64,000 nt of DNA from Amborella trichopoda (taxonomy: Eukaryota > Streptophyta > Magnoliopsida > Amborellales > Amborellaceae): contig NW_006499913.1 in assembly GCF_000471905.2 (NCBI RefSeq), forward strand, positions 3,350,729 through 3,414,728. The letters are read 5' to 3'. The translations under genes and the position numbers were made by a program. Below the pieces are notes generated by a model that searched no databases, was not told where the DNA came from, and worked only from the letters and a program-made list of their open reading frames with translations. Of this stretch, positions 21,452 to 33,400 are shown one piece after another; within the stretch, counting starts at the first letter, position 1; every line of letters begins with the position of its first letter.

Positions 21452-24400
21452 GCACAGTGAATTGACAGTGGAGTGAGTAAGAGATACAGTTTATTCATCT
21501 TAAGGAGGCAGTCATGCTTTAAGCATGGCAAGCAACAGAAAGGCTATGAAAAAAAAGTCTTAAGTGTAAGAGACGAAACTCACTATGACACTGAGTTTCA
21601 GCAAGAGAAGTATTTTATCATAGATAAAAAATCAAAGAAGGGGTATAAGAGAGAGTAGCAGAACGCAATTACAGAGTTGTCTGGTTTTATTTTTCTCCTT
21701 TCCTTCTTCTGAAAGTGTTAACATTTGTATTAAAGGAGAAGAGAGTACGAGTGTACAAAGTTACACTGAGTTGTCGACAAGAGCAGGCATTTATGGTCAA
21801 GTATGGCAATCAATAAAAGGAAGCAATGGCAGAAACTACACGAAATTGTCATTGAAACTTATTTCCAAAATGTTATTAATCTATAAGATCAACATTTCCT
21901 TGTCAATTTTACCTGCAACTAGTAAACAGCATCTACCTCTTTCCATGTTCGATTGACATGGCCCATTTCGGGCTCGTGTCCTCCATGTCAAGTTTTAAGA
22001 ATGACACACTGAAACTCCGACATACAAGTCAACTTGCTAAATATAGGGTGTACTACTCTAGAGAGCAAATTTTAAAATTAAATCCAAATTATCTACAGTT
22101 CTTTAAATATTGAAAGGTAGACCTGCCCTAAACATAGGGAAAAATAAAGACTTCCCTAGATAAAGTAGTACGCAATGGAAAAGAAAAGCTTCCAAAATAC
22201 CTTACCTTGATAAAAAGTCAAGAACAAAATACCTAGTTAGAAGTAGAAGACGAAATGATGGATAAGTTATTTAAGCTACTTAAGAAAGACAAGTAAGAGC
22301 ATTACTGCCATGGGCACGAACTCCTTCCCCCCTACACTAACGGACCCACCACTCACACTTACACACACAAACAAACAAACAAAAAAAGTCAAATATATAG
22401 TTACTCGAATTGCCTATGAGGGTAGCGATTCCATTTCGGAATCTCAATTCGGCATTTCCCCGAGCGAAAGTCGATTCTAAAAAAAAGGAATCACGTTTCC
22501 ATTTTTTACAGAATGCGATTCCACGTAGTTTAGGAATCTCGATTCCTGGTTTGCCGGAATCAAGATTCCATATCAAAGACTTTGTGATTCTTAGCTACAC
22601 AAGAACGCGATTCTGCTTGTGAAAAACGTTGATGCCAAATTTTTTGGAATTGCAAATCCATGTTGTTTGGAATCAAGTTTCTATATCGCAGACATCGTGA
22701 TTCTTTGCCACACAACAATGCGATTCTACTTATGTTAAACGTTGATTCAAAGAATTAAGGAATTGTGAATCCATGTTGTCAGGAAGCAATGAGAGCATAG
22801 GGAGAGCAGAAACCCTTCGATGTGTGCTCAATCATAAGTGAGCGCGACATGTATGAGAGCATGAGAGAATTTAAAGTTGTTGCACACGGCAATAAAATCA
22901 AAATTTAAAATATAAGTAATATGTTAAAGTTTTATTTTTTTATTTACTAATTTCCATCCTTCATTCCATGTTACTTTTTAAGAACTCTTACCAAGAATAA
23001 ATAATACTAAAAAAATATATTACTTCAAATTTAATAATGTTTGGTAAATGGTGTGGGTACTAAACTACTAATGTAATAATGTTTAATATATGCTCGGCAC
23101 CATCATTTCTTCAAGTTGAATACGTGGATAAAAATGGTTTTCTTTAAGTAAAATAAGAAGATAATAAGGATATGAGCAAAGTGCCCTGTGTGGTATTTTA
23201 GGTTAAATTAATCATTAAATATCAGAGAAAATGACTACAAATTGAATAACTCAATTTTTCAAAAGTCAAAATACTCAAAACTACATTTAACAAAGAAGAA
23301 TTACTATGTCATGTACTTATTTTATAATTCAAGGAAAGGAGATAAAGGGAGCTTGTCCTTGTTCTCACTCCTTGTATGTCGTAGACTAGCTCCAGACCTT
23401 GTAGGAATAATAGGGTTATCGGTAAACCGAGTTCATTGTATAAGATTGTCCACAAATATATCATAAAGGTTGATATTAATACTTGGAGTCTTGGATTGAG
23501 TATATACATATCAAAATTCGATCTTGTAGTAATAGTAAATTTATATATTTTCTGAATACTTCTCTTATGTACCGGAGGGTATTGGTTCGCAATTCTAGTA
23601 AGGGGAGAATCTCGATTCCAATATGGGGAGAATCACGATTCTAGAATGGTGAGAATATTAATTCTAAGTTGATAGGGACAACGATTCTAGAATTTTAGGA
23701 ATAACGATTCCATATTTTTAGGAATCACGATTCTATCAATCACCGAAATAAGTGAGGTCATGTGTGACTCCATATACATATGAAACGCGATTCCAAGATG
23801 AAGGGACATCGATTCTTACAAATAGGACACACGATTCTTAATTTTTGAATCACGATTCTGAATTAGTGAGAATCATTTTCTCAAATCCGAATCGTACGGA
23901 CAACGATTCCTAGATTCCGAAACTTCTGATACATGCGATTCTGCGATTCCAATTCCATAAACGATTCAGAATCATAGATGTTTCCAACAACTATAGTCAA
24001 ATATTCCTCAAAAAACAGAAAGACAAATAATTAAGGAATGAAGATAGGCTATAAGGTATCATGTGTAGAAAAAAGGATCAGTATGGTATGATCCACATGA
24101 TGACGACAACTATGACATCAAAATCATAACATACAATCCATGAAGAAGTTTAACAGTGGAGAGTTGATTAATGAAATTGTAGGCACGACTGATCTCAAAC
24201 TATCACTGCCTCACCTATTATTGATTGGATGGTGACAACCCTTATTATTGATAAAAAGAAAAGGAACTTCTCTATATCCAATATTTATGGATTGAAAAGT
24301 AGCACATCTCCATATTTGAATACATGATAATTTACTTTATGATATATCCTATAATTTTAATTCATATTTTATCGTTTTCAAGTGAAATTTTCAATTAAAG

Positions 24401-27400
24401 TAAAAAATTACATTAATAAGTTTCTAATAGTTTGCTAATATGAACAAGCCCTTCAATAATATCTTGCTAACCTGTTCCACCAATAACATCCCATATTTTA
24501 CTAACCTAGGACATAAGAACCTCTCACTAACCTAAGACATAAGCACCCCTAAATCAATATTTTTCAACTTCATGCTTATAGTAACTAGAAAACTTTTAAT
24601 TCTCTCGTAGATTGTTTATATCTTTCTCTTTTTCAACTTTTCTTACTTTTTTCGTATTTACATACCCGAACAGACATGTTGGGCCCTTTTGGGTTTTAAG
24701 GTCATTGTGTCAGACACCTTTTACAACTTTTTGTAGTTTGACATCTATAACACCGCCTATAACTTAAACCATTTGTATTCACACTAACCATTCAAACTCA
24801 TGATCTCGGGCACGGGTCTCAGTCCCTGACCAAGCCTATTAACTCAGAGGAGTCCTAGTGGACACAACCAAGTCATGTGCAGAAGCCCAAAAAAGGCGAT
24901 TTTTTTAAAAAAGAAGTCTAAAAATAAAAATAAAATCCATAAAAAGCAAATTAAACAAATAACAACATTAAAAGTCTAAAAAGGATGGAAAAAATCATAT
25001 AAAAATTTGAATACGGAAAAAATTGATTTATAGGTAGAAACAATTCAAAAAAATCCAAAAAATGGGAAAATAGAAAAATAGAGCATATGATAAGAAAAAC
25101 CCACAAATCATCATCAAAAACATCAAAATTATATGACCATATTTATATACTGATTTAGTAAAAAACTATATTTTATTTAATATATATTCCTAGTTTGTAA
25201 CCAGGACTCATCTCGCTAAGGTGCTGAGGCTGTGTAACTTGGCCAAGTTTTAAAACTTAGGGTAAGCTCAACTTTAAAAGTTATAACGGTAATAACAGAC
25301 TATCATCAACTAGAAAAGTATTAAGATCACCTGAAAATGCCAAATACCATACATTAATCAAGCGCGATGTTAGATTCTTTATTACACGGAATTTCAGCCC
25401 AAGAACACAAACCAAATGTCCAAATAGGGATAATCCCTAACTTTATGTAAAAATTCAAATTAATAACTTTATTGTTTTAACATGGAAATATGAAAACTAT
25501 AACATCTATAAAATGATAAAAGACACGATTTGTCCATTCTAACAAACGTCCTCCCCCTTCTCCACCCCCCACCTCTTTCCTTATGCCCCACTCTCCACTA
25601 AACTCTGCGAAGAAAGGAAAGCAGAAGTGCAAAACCAATAGCATTCACAACAAACCCCATAAGCTCTAAACCTTGAGGCTTAACAGAATTTTTCAAAGGT
25701 CATTTGCGTATTTGAAAGACATTCTAAGGCTGGTCTCAGGGCATCCAAGTCAAGAGAAAGAAATTGTGCACTATGGTCTTCCCCTATAACAATGTGCTAA
25801 CTAAAATAAGCTATATATGGAATTATGAGCACCACACAAGGCATGCTAAGGGGCTGTCTTAAGTGTTCTAGGTCTCAAGCATTTAAAGTTTATGCCCAAG
25901 CTACTAAACAAAGGTAATTCAACAATTGGACGTGATTAAACGAAAATGGTCGTTATAATGGGGCAATTATGAGGCCTGCACTAAATTCTAACTGTAGTGT
26001 TGTAATTCTTGTGTAAGCTAGACACAGCCCTTTGTATTAGTAGATGAAGATTAGTCCTGTGCATGCTATTTTACTGCCAAAAAAAAAAAAAGGAAGTATA
26101 TGAACTCCCAACTTTACATGTCACTGGTCACCCAGCCAGTTAAACCCAACCCATCCTGTCTTCAAATATTTTAAATTTTACGAGCTGGGTGACTCATAAC
26201 TTGTAAAGTTGGGTGGCCATGAACTTGTGTTTTTTCAAATATCCCAAAAATAGAGTATCAAGTTGAATTGGGCATCCTGGTGCATGGTAGAAAGCCTTGA
26301 TGAAGAAACAGAGATTGCATTTCAACGAAAATGTTAACTAGAATAGGTAAGTTATTCAAGAGCAGTTTTTAATTTTAGGATTATTTCGCTCACCAAATAA
26401 GTAAAACACCAAATAAAGCAAATAAGCTTAAAATGGAGGGACTTTATGATAAGCACATGACAATTACTTGAAAAGAGGAAGACATTATGGGTAAGTTATA
26501 TGGGTTGGTCATGAATATTGATAAAAGGAAAAAAGTAAAATGTATTTAAATCAGTTATTTGGTTTTCATATACATAAACAACTTATCTATAATAAAGTAA
26601 TATGTGCTAGAAGTTTGAAGGTAAATTAACTGTAAGTTGAAATACACACGGGCTCCTTGTATCTGTGAGGTTTGAGCATAGCATGCAATAATTTAGTTAG
26701 ACAATGCTCCAAATAATATCCCAAATAAAACCCTCCCCACAATATCATAAGAGAACTCCATGCCGATAATATCCCGACAGCGATGTTGCTATGGCATGTA
26801 AGGCGTCAAGCTATGCAAACTAGCCAACAAAAAACAGACAGGGTGCAGTGGCATTTGTGAAATATTTGCATGTCTATGTGAGGACACCGATGCGGACTCA
26901 AATATTTATATTGTGTAAACTGCTTGACAGCATGGAATGAGACGGACACAACCATCGACGTTATTAAGCAAAAGGCATTTTAAGCATACATACTACTCAA
27001 CAGGCCCGCCACACACACAAATACACATACATCATACTTGGTACATGCATGCTTGCACCTACATAATTGATATTTACATGTATTAACAAATGCACACCTC
27101 CTCTACATATAGCGAAGAAATGTAGAGGATCTCTCTTCCACCTACATCTTAATCTCTATTTTGGCTTCATCTCTCCTCTCTCTCTCTTTCCTCTCCCTAA
27201 TTATTTGTCACCCTGATCCCCTCCCCCCCATCTTCTTTGTTCTTCACTCTGTTTGGCCCATTGTTCGCAAAATCACCCGATCTAACCGCCCGGCTAGATC
27301 AGATGGCCGGTTCCGGTTTTGGGTAGTTAGGATGATCAACAGGTATTTAAAAATAAAAAATAAAAAAAATGTATATAAATTCTCAAACATAAAGAATTTG

Positions 27401-30400
27401 ATTTTTAATGCATTTTTAAATATTCTTTACATTATGGTAAAGATTCAAATTTGTTTTGGTCATTAATACTCACTTTTATATTTTCCAATCCTTTTTAGAA
27501 AATTTTAAAAATAGCTCTTGGAAATATAAAATGGGTTAAAATCCATTTTTTTCATTAATTTTCAACTTCATTTAAATGTATTTTGTTTTAATCATTCTTT
27601 ATACGCTTTTCACATTTTAATAGATTTTTTGAATTTTTTTATTTTTTTCAACACTTTTTTGACCGCCTGGGGCTTGCCCGATTAGAGCGGAATCAACCGG
27701 TTTACCAGTTAGGCCGGTTAAACTGCTTCCAGGCCCATGTCCGGTTAACCGCTCTGGTTCGATTCTGCGAACACAGGTTTGGCCCCCCATGCCCCCCCCC
27801 CCCCCCAAACCAACACCCCCCTCCTCCTGCTCCGTTCTCTTACTCTCTCAAAAGCTCTAGCCCTTCCCGAGGTATCTCCCTCTCTTAGTTTAAGCCCTTC
27901 CTTTGCCCTCGCAACCCTCTCCTCTTCTTCCATTTGCTTGCCAACCCATTGCGCACACATTCCCCCCCCCCCTTGCCTTCTAGTTCCCTCTCATTCCCTT
28001 TTCTTCTACAGCGAACGACAAACAAAGGTCTTCTAGCAAGAACAAGCCAGAAGAGGCTCTTGGCATATCCCCTTCCTATTCGACCAAGGGAGCTCGTCCA
28101 ATACAATCTCATAACTGGGCTTCTGCGATTTCTCAATTGTCAGAGACGCATATCTCGCTAAACAGGGTAACTCCAGCCACTGGGAGTCCAACAACAGACC
28201 CTTCTGCCCAATTATTCCTTTAATGGGCTCTCTCCTCCTCTCTGGACCCTCCTTACCCTCTTTCCTATTGGCCTTCCCCCTCTTTTCAGGCACTTTCCTC
28301 ATCGGTAGCTTTTCCATTTTCATATAATTTCCTTTCTAGAAGTAGTTTTCTATAATTCTTCCCCCCCTGTAGTCTGAGCTACCAGTTTGTGGGATGCCTT
28401 ACTTACCTCAACCTGATCTAATGTAATGTATCATTTTTTATTTAACAAAGTTAACCAGTTTTTAGAAAAAAACAAATGCACACACACCTATCTACAATTC
28501 TACATACATTAAAACAAGTGCTGTCTCTCCCTTCCTAGCCAAGAGCAAGCCCATGCATGGCACGTGCTGTTGAGCACACACACATACAACACGCGCACAC
28601 ATGCATATTACGCACAAAGGCCCTTTTATGTGTATGAATATGCACTAGTCCGCAGCCTGTGTGATGCATAAGAGTACCAATCAAAATTATAAACTATTTT
28701 TCAAATATCACATTTAAAATTAAAACAAATTATTAAAGAAATAAAACTTCATAAAAAAATATACAAGTGTCATATTCCTCATTTGGAAAATAAAAAATTA
28801 AAGGGAATCCTTATAATTTATCATAGGGAAAATATCTTCATACCCCCCATTTTTAAGTTTTAAATCTCAATAGACCCAAGGTTTCAAAACATATCTTGAG
28901 TCATAAAAATTCCAACTTTTATATTTTTTAACCCCCTAAGCTAACTTTATCCCCTTTAAACCTATTTTTTTGCCCCAAACAAATATTAAAAGACAATCCT
29001 TTCTAAACACCATCTTTTCTCTCTTCACGTGATTTTCCCCTAAATCTCTCTCTACCTATTTTCCCACTCTCTCTCCCCTTGTGTCTCTCACTCTCTCTCT
29101 CCCCCGTTAGACAGACAAAGAGGGTGAATTTTAGAGAGAGAAATTTGAGGGGAATATATCACGTAAAGAGATGAAGGGTTTAGAATGAGCATATCTTTTT
29201 TATACTTATACTTGTTAGGGCTAAAAAAATAGTTAAAAGTGGGTAAAGTTAGTCAGGGGTTAAGAGATATATTTTGAATCTTTGAGTCTATTGAGATATG
29301 AAAACCAAAAATAGGGAGTACGAGGGTATTTCCCCTTTATCATATATGGAGATAAGCTTTATTCATTAGAAATATGTTGTTTAAGGATAACTAATTTATT
29401 CAATTCCTATTTTTAAAATGGACAAGAAATTGTTAAACAACAAAATCTCATTATTAAAATTCACATGATCATGACTTGGAATAGTTGAAAAACGGTAAAA
29501 CGTTAAATACTTGATAAATTAAGTGTATATTATAAATTTCCATTCTTATTTTACTTAAAGAATAAAGAAATCCAAAGAAAAATAAAATTCATCTTAATCC
29601 CTACATCCTTACATGCAACAAAACCTTATTATAAGGCAAGCTTCCCACTTTATAACAAGAATGATATGCAAGAAAACCTTATTCATTACTCTAATGTACA
29701 AGGGGAGCTTCCTACTTTGTAAGGAGAGACGGAATATTTAAAAGCTATTGTTCATCAAGTGTAATAAAAATCAACTTGGCAATAGAACTCGCCCCCTAGG
29801 AGAGTCCAAGACAACTTGCCGAAGCCCTCACCCAAGTCACCACAAAGTTCCTAAAAAGCCCAACAACTCGGGAAAATAGTAAAAAATTGGTAAAAATCAT
29901 AAGAAAACAGGAAAACATAAAAAAGCATATCACAGATGGATTACGAATTTAAAGTAACAGTGAAATTTACCCAAGAACAATCAAGTGAAATTATTAATAA
30001 TATCCCAGCTATTTTTGAAAATTTAAAAATACCTAAAATCTTCATATATTAAGCCCATACCCATTTCTGCCCTTCTTTAGTTCCATACCTAAAATGTCCC
30101 CACTATAGATCTGTTACGTCTATGGTGCTGGAACGTGATATGGATCTATTAAATCCATGGCGGTCCTTACCACTACGGATCTAATAGATCCACAATGATA
30201 GGTCCATAGCAGTGCAAATTAATTCCAAGAACCACCAAAATGTTGTAGGGGCTAAACCGCTATGGACCTAAGGTCGAGAGCAATGATGTTGCGGACTTCT
30301 TAGGTCTTAGTGGTAAGAACCGTTAGCACTGGTAAAGCACCACGGATCTAACAAATCCATAGCAGGAGCATTATAAGAAAACTTGTTTTGTTTGTTGGGG

Positions 30401-33400
30401 GGGCAGTGGGAAGGGCATGCTCGTAATATATGAAAAGTTTAGGTATTTTTTAAATTTAAAAAACTGATAGGGATATTAAAAATAATCCCCAAAAATCAAT
30501 TATATGAATTTAAATTGAAAAAACATGAAATCCACCCAAAATTTTGATGCTGATCCCCCAATCTTCATGCTCAGTGCAAATCAATGTCTTCAATCATTGT
30601 TAAAGTTTCCTTAGACAGCCCCAATCGAAACCCCAAAACCAGATTTGGGTTTCGATTTCGATTCTTGCAGATCTATGTTCTTGAAATTTTTGGATGAATA
30701 ATAAATCTGATTACAAAATCTCATAAATCTGATGTTTTCTCTTTTTTGGGTGAAAAATAAGCCTATTATTGGATGAAGAACCCAAGGAATAAATTTCAAT
30801 GAAGATCAACCAACCGTTGCAAAGAAATCACAACTCTTCGAAAATGGCCAAAACCTAGGGCAATGTTTTGATTTCTCAAATCTGTCAAACTCAATGATTT
30901 TTGCTCAAATCTAATACATCTAGTGGATAGATCATACAAAAAGAGTCTATGGGAGAAATTTGGGCTCAAATGTGTATGGTTTTGGTCAAATAAGAAAAAA
31001 TTATATATCTCCAAGTTGGGGGTTTTCCCAGAATTGGCAAGCCTCGGCAGCCTGCCGAGTCCAAGTGATCTGGGTGAGCTCCTCAACTTGTACTCAGAGA
31101 TAAATCTAAAAATATGTATGGCCTTTATTGAAGTATGATGACACACCACTCTTATTTACTAAGAATTTAAGAAATTTAATATAGTATAGATACATGTATG
31201 CACATATGCACGTATGTGTGACTGCAGGTATATAGTATGCACATGGGCATCTGGACTGATTTTGCATTGCTTGATCTCTTTTGAATCTAGATATATACAT
31301 GCTATAAATGTAACCTTAGCTGTATATTTATATAGAAAACACAAGTGTGTCTAAAGCACATATATATAAAATTATGAATTTGCAGATATATAAATGTACA
31401 TACGTATAATTCTATCCGATTTATTTCTAAGTAAATCTCAGTTTGGTATGGGCAAAGATGTGCTTCAGCCACTTCTCAAAATACTTCAGACTTTTCAAGA
31501 AATAAGAAATATGACTACATATGAAAATATATGAGACACTAAAAAAAGAAGTGAAAACTCCAAAGAGAATAAGTTATTTTAGAAAATTCCAAACAAACTT
31601 ACAAAATGTTAATTTAGAAAATATAGAGACAACCAAATACAACTGAATCACTTTTTTTTATCATATTTATGAATACGACATCGTAAAAGCAAGCTTTTAC
31701 ATTATTCACTGATTCATTGATAGTTTGTCCCAGGTTACTAATCCACTTGAATTCACAACAACCAAACCATTAAAAAAAAAACCACAACCATTCAAGAGCA
31801 TAATCTAATAGCAAAATAAAACTTAAGTGGTACAGTTTATAATAGAAAATTTACAAAGTCCCAAGTGTGGCAGATTTTAAAACCGTCACATGTATAATTA
31901 CCAAAAACAGAGTTATGGTGTTCAATTGTGCGTGCGTGTGTTTGCATGTCTACAGTCATATACATATGTTCATTCATGTGCACGTGCAGAAGAAGAAAAG
32001 TAGTGGTGGGTTTTTTTTTGTTTGGGGGGGCGGGGTTGCCATGGGGAGGGATTGTGTGAAGAGGAATCAATAAAAAATACAAAACTCAAAGAGAAGATAT
32101 ATGGTTTATAAGGATATCAAATCTGTTGCAATAGATGTTTATTTTTGACATTGCAATAGGATGGAAGCAGGATGTAGAAGCCAAGAACGTACAAGATCAA
32201 TCAGCTGATAATTTCGGTAACAAGGGTGAGAATTTGAACAACAGAGTTGGAGAGTTGTTCATAAGTTGGTGCATCTACGTGAACTTCACACGTTTCAATG
32301 CCCTTTCTTTCTAGTTCATTATACAGTACCGTGTTATCTCATTCAATAAGAAACAAATACCACCAGATAATTTATCAAAAAAAAGGGAGGAAGTGGGGGG
32401 GGAGGGCGAACCACCAGGAGACAATGAACGAGATCAATGAATTCAACCAGTCGAGACTTGATCATGGAAAAAGACAGAGACTACCAAGAGACAATGAAGC
32501 AGATCAAGGCAATCATCCAGTTAGGATTTGAAGGAGCTTGTGGACGCCTTTGACAACAAATGCATCCAGCTGCCGTGTTGAGGATAACTTGGGCTAGCAT
32601 AAGGGCCACTGCTGCAGTTAGTCCAAGGGCTAAAGCAGGGCTCCTGGGGTATATGCATGAAGTATCTGTCATCCGAACATCAGCAGCCTGCATAACAATT
32701 CCAAACGAGAGAGAGAAGGTTAGAAACTATCCATGGTAAAGAGTACATGAATTATCACTAAGAGAAAAGTGGTTCTTATTACTAGGAAATATTCCTAGTA
32801 TTGCTGGGGAATGGACCAGTAAAATACATATAGAAATTCCAGGAACTTGTGAATTAATAAAGACATAGTTACTGGATTTTATTGCATATGCAAGTAGCTA
32901 CATACTCTTATTACTCTATCAATTGATTTTAGATGGAAGTCTTATGCTCACCATTCTTTATAAATCACCTATAAGAGAGACTCAGTTTAGCATTAAGAAA
33001 AGTTCTAACTTTTTTAATAATTTTCATTTTTTTGCTGGGTTTTTTTTGCTTGTAGTTCATAGTCATGTACCAAACATTGTCAATGGGATTCTCAAATTAT
33101 TTTTTTATTTATACAGTGTGTGCCTCCCAAGAACTCAATGTATAATTAGACAAGGATTCATGGTCAATATTAGAGTCATCTAGGATTCTGAATACAAAGT
33201 CACAGAAGCTATACTTAACCTTTTGTTAGTCTGGCACTGCAGCATTTGATATGGAGATCAAAATTATATACAATTGAATCAATTCTGGAAAACTAATTGG
33301 GAGATATCTATTTGCTGTGGAATGAATTCCATTTGGGTCTTAATTTAGGATTCCAGTTGTCAAGATGGTCCCACAATCTCTGTTTATGTAGCTCACAGTG

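Noticed and set aside
22305..24003. CRISPR-like reading of the regularly spaced GATTC words
   Set aside because: Spacing is irregular, both orientations occur and the array is bounded by transposon ends in a plant nuclear genome.
26096..26232. MicroRNA precursor
   Set aside because: Both arms are imperfect along their whole length in the manner of a foldback transposon and no mature-miRNA-like 21-base duplex stands out.
27617..28323. Several Pro/Ser- or Arg/Glu-rich frames on both strands next to the hAT MITE
   Set aside because: They reflect the pyrimidine-rich composition of 27780-28000. Only the stretch starting at 28012 has a splice acceptor and is kept as a low-confidence candidate.
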